DNA of 64,000 nt from Amycolatopsis keratiniphila subsp. keratiniphila (GTDB lineage: Bacteria; Actinomycetota; Actinomycetes; Mycobacteriales; Pseudonocardiaceae): NCBI RefSeq assembly GCF_001620365.2, contig NZ_LQMT02000007.1, positions 429,358 through 493,357 on the forward strand, in the 5' to 3' direction. A model generated the notes under the pieces. It did not search any database. It was not told the DNA's origin and was given only the letters and a program-made list of their open reading frames with translations. Both the position numbers and the translations under genes were made by a program. Shown in pieces: positions 45,501-55,600 of this stretch; within the stretch, counting starts at the first letter, position 1; each line of letters begins with the position of its first letter.

Positions 45501-48500
45501 CCGCTCCGGCCTGCCGTTGGTAACCAGACCGGCGAAGAACCGGTCCTGGCCGGTCGCGATCCCCAGCATCCTCAGGTAGGCGGCGAGCACGACGGTCTTG
45601 TACGGCACCGCGGCGGTCCGTGCGAGCGCCCGCAGTCCCTCGTCTATCCCCTTCAACGGCACCCGCACCTCGTAATGCGCCGCGCCAACGGGACCGGACC
45701 ACAGTTCGGGCAGCGTGAGCCGCTCCCATTCCCCGGTCACCCGCCCGGCCCAGAACGCCCGGTCCGCCGCGGAGCCGATCGACGCCCGTTCCAGCGCGAT
45801 GGCGTCGGCGAACCGCACCGTGTCCGGCCCGGACTCCTCGATCTCGTGGCCGTCACGGCACTTCTCGTAGGTCCGCAACAGCTCGACGACGAAGGAGTTG
45901 TGGCTCCAGCCGTCGAGTATCGGGTGGAACTCGACCAGGCACAGCTGCCAGCGGTCGGGCGCCGAAACCACGACGTGCAGGCGCCACAACGGGGCCGCGT
46001 CGAGGTCGAACAGCTCGGCGCGCTCTGCCGCGATGACCTCCCACAAGCGGGAGGACTGTTCCGCCTCGGCGATGTCGCTCAGGTCGGTACACCGGATCAC
46101 GACCGCCGGCTCCCCGTACACGAGTTGAAGCGGCTCGGTGAAGTTCTCGACGTCGAACGACGTCCGCAGTACGTCGTGGCGTGCCGTGACGATCCGGGCC
46201 GCCCGCCGCAACGCGTCCAGGGAGAACGTCCCCTTTTCCCGGACCGGGTAACTGGTCACGTTGTGGTAGCGGTGCACGTCGTCGTCGCGCAGGAACTCGT
46301 AGACCATGCCCGCCTGCGCCTCCGCCAGCGGATACGCGTCGACGACACCGTCCCGCAGGCAGGCGCGGTCCTCGCCGGAGATCAGCGCGAACGGCGGCGT
46401 CAGCTCGTCCGCTTCGACGAATCCGCTCGCCAGCCCGGCGATCTCCTCCACGGTCTGGCGACGGAACAGGTCCGCGACGGTGACCTCGAATCCCTGTGCG
46501 CGCAACATGCCGACCGCCCGCACGGCCCGGATCGAGTCTCCGCCCATGGTGAAGAAGTTGTCCTTCGCCCCCACCCGGGGCACTTCGAGGACCGCCGCGA
46601 AGATCGTCGCGGCGGCGGTCTCCGCCGCCGAGCGCGGCGCCACGTAAGCGACCTGGGAATCCACCCGCGGTTCGGGCAACGCCGCCCGGTCGAGTTTCCC
46701 GTTGACCGTCAACGGGATACGGGGAATGCCGACGACCGCCGCGGGCATCATGTACCGCGGCAGCCTGGCCGCCGCGTGCCGGAGCACGTCCGCCGGTTCG
46801 AACTCCCCCGAAGCGACCACGTAGCCGAAGACGCGTCCGTCACCGGGACCCGACCACGTCACGTCGACGACCGCCGCGGCCACGGCCGGATGGCTCGACA
46901 GGGCCGCCTCGATCTCCCCGAGTTCGATCCGGTGGCCGCGGATCTTGATCTGCTGGTCGGCCCTTCCGAGGTATTCCACCTCACCGCCCGCGGTCAGCCT
47001 GCCGAGATCACCCGACCGATAGAGCCGCGCTCCCGGCTCGACGGCGAACGGGTCCGGCAGAAACCGGTCCGCCGTCAGCGCCGCACGGCCGTGGTAGCCC
47101 CGGGCCACCCCGGCGCCACCGACGTGGATCTCGCCGGGGACGCCGATCGGCGCGGGGCGTCCGGCCTCGTCGAGGACGTGCAGCCGCATATCCGCCAGCG
47201 GGCGGCCGATCGGGCTGCGGCCCGCGACGGTGCCCCCTCGGCACTCGGCGGGCTCGATCACCCGGAAGGTGGTGTGCACCGTGGTTTCGGTGATGCCGTA
47301 CATGTTGATCATCACCGAGGAGGCCGTGCCGCTCCACCGCGACCACGGGCCCAGCAGACCGGGATCGAGGGCCTCCCCGCCGAAGATCACCGCCCGCACC
47401 ACCAGCCCGGCATAGTCACCTCGTTCTTCGAGTGCCTGGGTGAGTCCGGCGAACGCGGACGGCGTCTGGCTGAGGACCGTCACGCCTTCCTCGGCCAGAA
47501 GCCGGAGAAAGTCCTCCGGTGACCGGGAGACCTCGAACGGCACCTGCACGAGCCTGCTTCCGTGCGTCAGTGCACCCCAGATCTCCCAGACCGAGAAGTC
47601 GAACGCGTACGAGTGGAAGGCCGTCCACACGTCGTCCGGACCGGTCGCCAGCTCAAGGTCGATGGCACCGAACAGCCGCATGACGTTGCGGTGGGTGACC
47701 ATGACGCCCTTGGGCAGGCCGGTCGACCCCGAGGTGTACATGACATACGCGAGGTCGTCTGGATCCACCACGACATCGAGGGCGTCTTTGGCGTACGCCC
47801 CGAGCAAGTCTCGCGTCGTCGCGTCGAGGACGAGCGTCCGCGCGTCGATCCCCTGTCGCGACCGTGGTTCCGTGATGACGAGCCGGACGGCCGCGTCGCC
47901 GATCATGAAGTTGACGCGATCCTCCGGCTGCTCCGGGTCCAGCGGGAGATACGCCGCGCCCGCCTTCAGCACCGCCAGGAGCGCGACGATCAAACGAGGC
48001 TCGGTGGGCAGCCGAACGCCGACGAGATCACCCTTGCCGACACCGAGTTCGCGCAAATGCCGGGCGAGCTGATTGCTCTGTTCGTCGAGCTCCCGATAGG
48101 ACAGCCTGCTCGTCCCGCAGCACACCGCCGTGTTCCCGCCCGCCTCGGCGGCTCGGCGCGCGACCTCTTCGTGGATGCCGCCGGCCACCGGGATCGACGT
48201 CGCCTCACCGGGTTCCCACCGGTCCAGCTCGGTGGTGAAACCGAGCCGGGAGACGGGGACCTGGGGCCGCGCGGCGATGGCAGCCACCAGCGCCACGAAA
48301 TGCCCGGCCATCCGCTGGACCGTCGCCCGGTCGAACAGGGCGGTCGGATAGACGATGTCGCCGGTCCAGTCGCCTTCCCCGGTCACCGTGATCGCGAACG
48401 AAAGGTCGAACTTCGCCGCGATCCAGTCGACGTCCACCGCCGCCCCGGTAAGCCCGGTCATCGCCAGGTCTTCTTCGCCGTCGCCCTCCGCGACGGTCAG

Positions 48501-49658
48501 GCTCACCTGGAACAAGGGGTTGCGCGAGAGATCCCGGTTCGACCGCAATTCGGTGACCAGCCAGTCGAACGGCACGTCCTGGTTGGCGAAGGCCTCGACC
48601 GACGTGGCCCGTACCTCGTCGAGCAGGTCCCTGAAGGACGGATCGGCCGACAGGTCGGCACGCATGACCAGCATATTCCCGAAGTAACCGATGGTGTCCG
48701 CCAGATCGGCCCGCGGCCGCGAGGCGGACGGCACACCCACGGCGATGTCCTGCTGCCCGGAGTATCGCCCGAGAAACGCATGCACGACGGCGAGCAGGGT
48801 GACGAACGCCGTGGCGCCGGCGTCCCGGCCGGTGGCCCGCAGCGCATCCGCCACCGCCGCGGGGATGACGAACCCCTCCGAACCGCCGTCGGACCGCCAT
48901 TCGGCCGGATGGGGCCGGTCGGTGAACAACGTGAGCGTGTCCAGGCCCGACAGCCTGGTGCGCCAGTACTCCAGCTGCCCTTGGCCGACACTCCCCCGAC
49001 TCCGGTCCCGTTGCCACCGGGCGTAGTCGCAGTACTGCGTGCGGACTTCGGGCAGCGACGGCGGCCGCGACTCCACCTTCGCCGAGTACAGTTCGGAGAT
49101 CTCGCGCAGCAGCAGTCCGCTGGACCAGCCGTCGAACGCGATGTGATGCACACAGACGAGCAGCACGGTCCTGGCGGGCCCCAGTTCGATCAGGTCGGCC
49201 CTGATCGGATGTTCGCGGCGAAGGTCCACCGGCGTCCGGGTCAGCTCGGCGATCACGGACTGGAGCTGCGACTCGGCACAAGCGTTACGGCGGAGTGTCA
49301 CCGGAGCGGGCTCGTCGATCACTTGGACCGGCTCGCGTCCTTCGAGTACATAACGCGTACGCAGGACTTCGTGGCGCGCGACGACCGCTGTGAGCGCCTC
49401 GGCCAGCGCGCTCTCGTCGAGTTCGCCGTCGAGCCGGAACGCCATCGGGATCAGGTATTCGTCCTGCCCGGGCCGTAGCTGGTCCAGCAGCCAGAGCCGT
49501 TGTTGCGCGAACGACAGCGCCTGCGGTTCGGCACGGTCGAGCCGGGGAATCCCGTCGGCGGCGGACGGTTCGGATCCCCGGCCTGCCAGCCGTCGTTCCA
49601 CCAAAGCCTTGCGCAGTTCGGCGAGAGTGCGCCCAGCGGGCTCAGCGTCGATCGTCAT
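42501..49658 (-). CDS. Nonribosomal peptide synthetase, C-A-T-C-A-T-TE with cysteine thioesterase
   Basis: A 2385-residue terminal NRPS. C1 about 45-480 (HHIAFDG at 171-177); A1 about 495-1000 with residues reading D-F-W-S-I-G-M-V-H-K, close to the Thr code DFWNIGMVHK; T1 of the GGDS type (Ser 1042); C2 about 1108-1530, an atypical condensation domain opening YPLAEAQAGMVYEF with HPILDG at 1245-1250; A2 about 1545-2035 (D-M-F-V-A-A-L-I-W-K, unassigned); T2 (Ser 2077); TE about 2125-2385. The TE nucleophile elbow is GWCGG (2201-2205), so Cys 2203 replaces Ser; the terminal His is in PGSHLGI. Cys thioesterases are known to close strained rings such as beta-lactones and beta-lactams. ATG start overlaps the upstream NRPS stop. 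Confidence 0.94.
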   Translation of the reverse strand: MTIDAEPAGRTLAELRKALVERRLAGRGSEPSAADGIPRLDRAEPQALSFAQQRLWLLDQLRPGQDEYLIPMAFRLDGELDESALAEALTAVVARHEVLRTRYVLEGREPVQVIDEPAPVTLRRNACAESQLQSVIAELTRTPVDLRREHPIRADLIELGPARTVLLVCVHHIAFDGWSSGLLLREISELYSAKVESRPPSLPEVRTQYCDYARWQRDRSRGSVGQGQLEYWRTRLSGLDTLTLFTDRPHPAEWRSDGGSEGFVIPAAVADALRATGRDAGATAFVTLLAVVHAFLGRYSGQQDIAVGVPSASRPRADLADTIGYFGNMLVMRADLSADPSFRDLLDEVRATSVEAFANQDVPFDWLVTELRSNRDLSRNPLFQVSLTVAEGDGEEDLAMTGLTGAAVDVDWIAAKFDLSFAITVTGEGDWTGDIVYPTALFDRATVQRMAGHFVALVAAIAARPQVPVSRLGFTTELDRWEPGEATSIPVAGGIHEEVARRAAEAGGNTAVCCGTSRLSYRELDEQSNQLARHLRELGVGKGDLVGVRLPTEPRLIVALLAVLKAGAAYLPLDPEQPEDRVNFMIGDAAVRLVITEPRSRQGIDARTLVLDATTRDLLGAYAKDALDVVVDPDDLAYVMYTSGSTGLPKGVMVTHRNVMRLFGAIDLELATGPDDVWTAFHSYAFDFSVWEIWGALTHGSRLVQVPFEVSRSPEDFLRLLAEEGVTVLSQTPSAFAGLTQALEERGDYAGLVVRAVIFGGEALDPGLLGPWSRWSGTASSVMINMYGITETTVHTTFRVIEPAECRGGTVAGRSPIGRPLADMRLHVLDEAGRPAPIGVPGEIHVGGAGVARGYHGRAALTADRFLPDPFAVEPGARLYRSGDLGRLTAGGEVEYLGRADQQIKIRGHRIELGEIEAALSSHPAVAAAVVDVTWSGPGDGRVFGYVVASGEFEPADVLRHAAARLPRYMMPAAVVGIPRIPLTVNGKLDRAALPEPRVDSQVAYVAPRSAAETAAATIFAAVLEVPRVGAKDNFFTMGGDSIRAVRAVGMLRAQGFEVTVADLFRRQTVEEIAGLASGFVEADELTPPFALISGEDRACLRDGVVDAYPLAEAQAGMVYEFLRDDDVHRYHNVTSYPVREKGTFSLDALRRAARIVTARHDVLRTSFDVENFTEPLQLVYGEPAVVIRCTDLSDIAEAEQSSRLWEVIAAERAELFDLDAAPLWRLHVVVSAPDRWQLCLVEFHPILDGWSHNSFVVELLRTYEKCRDGHEIEESGPDTVRFADAIALERASIGSAADRAFWAGRVTGEWERLTLPELWSGPVGAAHYEVRVPLKGIDEGLRALARTAAVPYKTVVLAAYLRMLGIATGQDRFFAGLVTNGRPERLRGDDVRGMFLNIVPFAAPTVPDTWTRYVKDVFAEEIAVHPHRRYPMPKMRRDWGGDAPLVETAFNFLDFHVLDEELVDVDELQDVSPNEFAIAVSTEFDCVAITARPERVAPEYGELLGRLLNQVLTAMATTPLGDPRRCLLDPADRLRALALSEGPAERGDTTFVDLVDRWAIERAHEPAVCDATGELTYARLRHRSAQVAAGLAARGIGPENVVGISLPRGGLLVTAVLGVLRAGAAFLILDPSQPPARRETVLREAGAVAILGADTTASGLPVLDPASFDTMPALAAPVPVQPDSLAYLISTSGSTGTPKSVMLTHRGLANLVGPHAADLGIGPGDRVAQLAPVVFDMAVFEIVQALAHGGTVCVPDPGEQAVGDALAGQLTELEVSHLVIVPSALAMLDPEKVPGLAVIAVAGEGCPQWLADTWSDRVRFFNLYGPSEYTIWATGVEVVPGLERGVTIGRPIANATAYVLDSWLDPVPVGVPGELCLGGAGLGRGYAGRPGQTADRFVPDPFGEVPGARLYRTGDRVVRRPGGELLFLGRSDHQVKVNGHRIELGEIESALQAHPEVRQAVAVVQGEGELRHLSAFVTTADGGTVSETEIEDFLRDRLAGYLMPSRIVRLDELPRSESGKIDRATLERTRVDDARRTDLVPPRNAREAGIAAVWRRVLRVDQVSVHDDFLRLGGHSLLAVRLASQLATILGHAVSGADVIRWRTIARIAEGADSARPEGPLVWFRETGAAAPLLCVHPGGGDVHWYENLAASLPEDQPVGGFRFEGSRRFPDGVTVARLARYYLDQLDDEVTASGVRLLGWCGGSAIAWEMARLLTEAGREVTLTLIDPVAPVSDATDQLRDFQRCEELFAALSGGESRVRAEAFALLAELLDEELPEDDLTDDEWSERVRGWNSLLKAIFGYRFEVARWPVDLVFGEEIATGAHTVVQDIDPAEYSASWQRLLAGTAYTRTTVPGSHLGILEEPHVGRLAELLSGDRVQRSEP

Positions 49659-52600
49659 CGCTGGTCGGCCTCCAAGTTCTCGGTTGCTAGTGCCAGGACT
49701 TCGGCGTCCGACAGTCCGGCGAAGGCCGCTTCCACCTCGCCGCGAATCATGGCGGCGAGAGCCTCGACGGTCGTCGCCGTGAAGAACCGGTGCAGGGGCA
49801 GTTCGACCCCGAACGCCTCCTGCGTCCGCATGGACACCCGCGTGGCGGAGAGGGAATGGCCACCGAGCTGGAAGAAGTCGTCCGCCGGGCCGATACCGGT
49901 CATCCCGAGGACCTCGCCCCAGATTCGGGCGACTTCCCGTTCGGTGGGGTCCATCGGGCGGACGTCCACGCGGCTGTCGTGGAAGACCGGCTTCGGCAAA
50001 CGGGCATGGGCCACCTTCCCGTTGGGCGTCAACGGGATCTTGTCGATCACGGTCAGAGCCGCGGGGACCATGTGCGGCGGGAGTCGCTTGTGGACATACG
50101 CCCGTACCGCGTCGGTTCCGGTTCCGGTGTCGACGACGACATAGCCGAGCAGTCCCTGATCGCCGGCGGGGAGCGGACCGGGGACCACGACCGCGGCCCG
50201 CACTCCGGGGCAGGCGGACAGGACGGTCTCGACCTCGGCCGGTTCGATCCGGAAGCCGCGGATCTTCACCTGCCGGTCCGCGCGGCCGAAGAACTCGACG
50301 ACACCGTCCGGTCGCATCCGGACGAGGTCGCCTGTGCGGTAAAGGCGGGCACCCGGAGGCCCGGACGGATCCGGTACGAAGCGGTCGGCGGTCAGGTCCG
50401 GCCGGTTCACATAGCCCCGGGAAACCCTGCCGCCACCGACGTACAACTCACCGACCGCTCCGGGAACGACCGGCCGCGCCGACGAGTCGAGCACCGACAG
50501 CCCGCAGCCTGGCAGTGCCCGTCCCAAGGGGAGGGCGCCACGTCCGGCACGCTCAGCCTCCCGTTCATCGACGAGCTGGAAGGTGCAGGCGATGGTCGCC
50601 TCGGTCGGCCCGTAGGTGCAGCCGAACTCCGCCGGCACACCGAGCGCGTGCCAGGCGGCCGCGTCTTCGCCGGTCACCACGTCGCCGCCGACACTCATCA
50701 ACCGCAGCCCGCCGAGCCGGGGATCACGGGGTCGCGCGGCCCGGCACAGTTCGCGGAAATAGACCGGGGTGACGTCCACGACGGTGACACCGTGGTCGTG
50801 GAGGTCCCGCAGCATCCGGTCCGGCGTCACCGCCCGCGCGTCGAGCACGACCACCGCGGCGCCGCTGACCAGCGGGGCCAGCATCTGGTCCATCGAGGCG
50901 TCGAAGCTCAGCGAGGCGAGCAGAGCCAGCCTCTCCCCCGGTCCGAGCCGGTAGGCCCCGGCCATCACCTGGCAGTGATGCGAGAGTGCGGTGTGGTCGA
51001 CCAGCACACCCTTGGGACGGCCGGTCGAGCCGGACGTGAAGATCACGTACGCGAGATCAGCCCGCGGTGCCGTCAGACGTCGTGACGAGCGCTCCGCGAT
51101 GGCGGTGGCGTCCCGGAGGACATCGATCACCGGGACGTCGCAGGCGAAGGCCTCGTTCGTCACCACCACCACTGGCGCGGTCTCGGCGATCAGCGCGTCG
51201 ATCCGGTGCCGCGGCTCCGCGGTGTCGAGCGGAAGGTAGACGGCGCCGCATTTGAGCACGGCCAGCAGCGTCACGACCGTCCACGCCGTCCGTCCCACGC
51301 GGACCGCCACCACCGAACCGGCGACCACACCGCCGGCGATCAGATGCCGTGCGAGCCGGTTGCTCCGCTCGTCCAGTTCCCGGTACGTCACCGTCCCCGC
51401 CGGGTCCACGACCGCGATCGCGTCGGGCAGCTTCCGCGCCTGCTCGGCGAAGATCTCCATCACCGGCCGTGGATCGTCGTGGTGCCAGGCCACCCGGCCG
51501 TCCCGTTCGGCGTCCGAACGAAGGTCGATGTCGGCGAGGTCGGCTTCCGGCCGCTCGGCCACCCCGGCGGCCAACCGGGCGAACCGCTCTGACAGGCGGG
51601 TGATCGTGGCGGGATCGAACAACGCCGTGGCGTACTCGAACTCGCCGGTCCAGCTACCGTCGGGATTCGGGCGCAGCGAAAGGCTCAGGTCGACCATCGC
51701 CGACCGTGGGGTCAGCTCGACCTCCTGGACGGACAGCCCCGCCAAGGGTAATCCGGGGCCGGCCTCCTCGAGAACCTGGAACATCACGTCGAACACCGGC
51801 GTCCTGGCCGGATCGCGATTCGCCCCCAGCTCGGCGACCACGTCGTCGAAGGGGACGAGACGGTGCTCGTACGCCTCGATCAGCAGCGCCCGCACGGAGC
51901 CGAGATGGGTCAGGAAACTGCCACTCACCTCGGGCACCCTCACCGCCATCGTGTTGACGAAACAGCCGATCGGCGCGTCGGATCCGTCGTGGTCGCGGCC
52001 GCTGACCGGAGTGCCGATCACGATGTCGTCCTGTCCGGACACCCGGCTCAGCAATGCCGAGTACAGCGCGAACCAGGTGGCGAACACGGTCGCGCCATCG
52101 CGCTGTCCCAGCCGGACGAGCTCACCCGGAACACGGAACGAGCACACCGAGCCCGAAGGATCCCGGACGTCGGGCCTCGGCCGGTCGGCGGGCAGCTGCA
52201 GCGGGGTGATCCCGGACAGCGCCGTACTCCAGAAATCCAGTCCGCGCGCCAAGTCCTGTGTGTGCTCCCACGCGGCGTAGTCCGCGTACTGCCAAGCCAG
52301 TGGAGGGAGTTCCGCCCCTCGGTAAAGCCGCGCCAGTTCGTCGCCGACGATCTGCCACGACCGGCCGTCGCACGCAATGTGATGGGTCAGGATCAGCAGC
52401 ACATGGTGCTCGGGCTCCGAACGCACCAGCACGAGCCGGAACTGATGGTCCCGTGCCAGATCGAAGCCGTCCTTCGTCAGGTCGGCGAGGATCTGCCGGA
52501 CCGGACGCCCGTCCGCGTCGACGACGTCCAGCGCGACGGCCCCGGGTTCGTCGACGACCTGGACCAGGACCTCTCCGCCGATGTACCGCGTCCGGAGGAT

Positions 52601-55600
52601 CTCGTGCCGCTCCACCAGTGCGTCGGCCGCACGCCGCAGAGCGGCGACGTCCAGCGGGCCCTCGATGGTGTACGTCATCGGGACCAGGTACTCCTGGCGT
52701 GACGTGTCGAGGCGGTCGAGCAGCCACAGCCGTCGCTGGGCGGCGGACAGCACCAGCGGGGCGTCACGGTCGGCCCTGCCGATCGAGACGACGGCCGGGA
52801 CGGCGGCGCTGTCGATCTCGGCGGCCAGCGCGGCGGGGGTGGGTCCGGTGAAGACGGTGCTGACAGGCAAATCGACGCCCGCGGTGTCGCGAAGCCGCGC
52901 CACGAGCCGGGTCGCGGCGAGCGAATGGCCACCGAGCCGGAAGAAGTCGTCGTGTACGCCGATTCCCACGATGCCCAGCACCGCCGCGAACGCCTCGACC
53001 ACGGCCGACTCCGAGACCGAACGCGGTTCGACGACTTCCGCTCCGGATCCGGGCCGGGTCCGCGGCGGCGCGGGAAGCTCGGCGTGCCGCAGCTTCCCGC
53101 TCGGGGTCAGCGGGAGCTCGGCCAGCGTGACGATCGCGGTGGGCACCAGGTACGCGGGCAACCGGTCCCTGAGCCACTCCCGGATTCCTTGGTCGGAATC
53201 GGCCGCGACGTAGGCGACCAGCTCCTCCTCGCGCGCCACGACGGCGACGGCACGGACCGCCGGATGAGCGATCAGCGCGGCCTCGATCTCCGCGGGTTCG
53301 ACTCGATGCCCGCGAACCTTGAGCTGCCGGTCCACCCTGCCGCGGAATTCGAGAACCCCGTCGGCGCGACGGCGGACGACGTCGCCCGTGCGGTACATCC
53401 GGGCCCCGGCCCGATCGGAGAACGGATCCGGGAGGAAGTTCTCGGCCGTCGCCGACGGCCTGTCGTGATAGCCGGTCGCGATCCGGCGGCCGCCGAGGTA
53501 CAGCTCGCCCGGCACACCGACGGGAACCGCCTGCAGATCGCCGTCCAGCACGTAGGCCCGCGTCCCCGCGACCGCGCGCCCGATGGGCACGACGTCCTCC
53601 GAGACGAAGTCGTCCGGAGTGTCGAGCAGCGTGCAGGTGACCGTCGATTCGGTCGGCCCGTAACAACAGGTGAGCCGCGCTGTGAAACCGCCGTCGCGCC
53701 AGCGCCGGATGTCGCTGCCTCGGACCACGTCCCCGCCCAGGTTCAGCAGTTCGACCGAGGCCAACCTCGGGTCGCGCACGGCCGCCCTGCCCACCAGTTC
53801 CCGGTAGTACAGCGGGGTCACGTTGACGTGAGTGACGCAGTGCCGCCGGATGCCGTCGAGCACTCGGTCGGCGTTCAGGCTCCGGGGGTCCAAGGGGACC
53901 ACCCGGGCGCCGCTGACCAGTGCGGTGAGGATCTGCTCCAACGAGACGTCGAAGCCGAGTGCCGCGATCAACGCCACCCGGGACCGTTCGGTGATCCGGT
54001 ATTCGGCCGAGATGACCTGCAGGTGCTCGCTGAGGGCGCCATGGGAGATCCGTACTCCCTTGGCCCTTCCCGTCGAGCCTGACGTGTAGGCGATGTACGC
54101 GGTGTCCGACTGGTCGATCCGCGCTGTCGCCAGGTATTCGCGGGGTGCCGGCGGCCGGTCCGCCTCTACGTCGAGCACCGGCACGCCGACCTCCCCGAGC
54201 ACGCAGTTCGCCACGACCGACCGTGCCCCGGCGTCCGCCACGAGTTCGCGCGACCGTTCGACCGGCTGCGCGGGATCGAGCCACAACACCGTCGCGCCGG
54301 CGGCCATGACGCCGAGCAGCGCCGGCCCGAGGCGGGGGCCTCGCTCCACGCAGACGCCCACCACGGACCCGCGGGTGATCCCCGTCTGGGTCAGGGCGTG
54401 CGCGAGGCTGTCGGCTTCTTGGGCGACGGCCCGGTAGGTAAGGCCTTCCTCGATCGCGATGGCGTCAGGACGCCACTCCACCTGCCGGGCCACCAGCGCC
54501 ACCGTCGAGACGTCCTCGGCCCGGGCTGGCAGGTAACCCATCTCCTCGCGCTGTTGCCGCGCGGACGACAGCGGCAGGTCGAAGAGGCGGCGGTCCGGCT
54601 CGGCGACCGCGTTTTCGGCGAGGCGCAGGAAAAGTCGGGCGATCCGCTCGATCGTCGACCGGTCGAACAGCGCTGTCGCGTACTCGAAATGACCCGAAAG
54701 CCCGCCATTCTCGTCGTCCCACAGCGCGAGCGTCAGGTCCACTTTGGCCGCCGACGGCGGGATGGGGATCTCCTCGAAGCGCAGACCGTCGGCCTCGAAC
54801 GAGCCGCCGCTCCCCTCTTCGAGCACGAACATGGTCTGGAACAGCGGATTGCGTGACAGATCGCGATCCGGCCCGAGACGTTCGACCAGCAAGTCGAAGG
54901 GGACGTCCTGATGCTCCATGGCGGCCAAGGTCGTGGTGGCCGTTTCGCCGAGCAGATCCCGGAAGGTCGTGTCCCGGCGCACTTTCCCCCGGATCACGAC
55001 GGTGTTGGCGAACAGACCGACCATGGCGTGGGTCTCTTCGTCCGTACGGCACGACATCGGGGTGCCGACACAGATGTCGGCCTGACCGCTGAGCCTGGCG
55101 AGCAGACCGGTGAACGTGGCCAGCATCGTCATGAACCGGCTCGCTCCGGCCGACCGGCCGAGCACGGCCAGCTTCGCCGCCAGTTCGGCGGGTACCTCGA
55201 TCGCCACGCTGCCGCCCTCGGGACGCCACACCGGCGGACGGGCGTGATCCAGCGGCAGGTCCACCTTGTCCACGCCGTCGAGTTCGCGCTCCCAATAGGC
55301 GATCGACCCGGTCGACCGTTCACGCGCCGCGTGATCGGCGTAGTCGAACACGAGCGGGCTCAGCACGGGCGGCACTCCGGCCACCGCGGCGTCGTAGAGA
55401 GCGGCGAAATCCTCGGCGAGGACGTACCCGGACCATTCGTCGAACGCGATGTGGTGCACGGTGAGCGCCAGGAGGTGGTCGTCCGCGGCCAGCCGGATGA
55501 GCGTCCACCGGACAGGATGTTCGGTCGCCAGGTCGAAAGGCGTCCGATGGTCCCGCTCGAGCAACTCGCGTGCGCGCGATTCGTCACCCGTGGAGTCCAC

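Noticed and set aside
42369-47522. Very long plus-strand open frames antisense to the NRPS genes
   Set aside because: Long antisense frames are expected in high-GC coding DNA; the translations are His/Arg/Gly-rich without domains, while the minus strand carries intact NRPS motifs.
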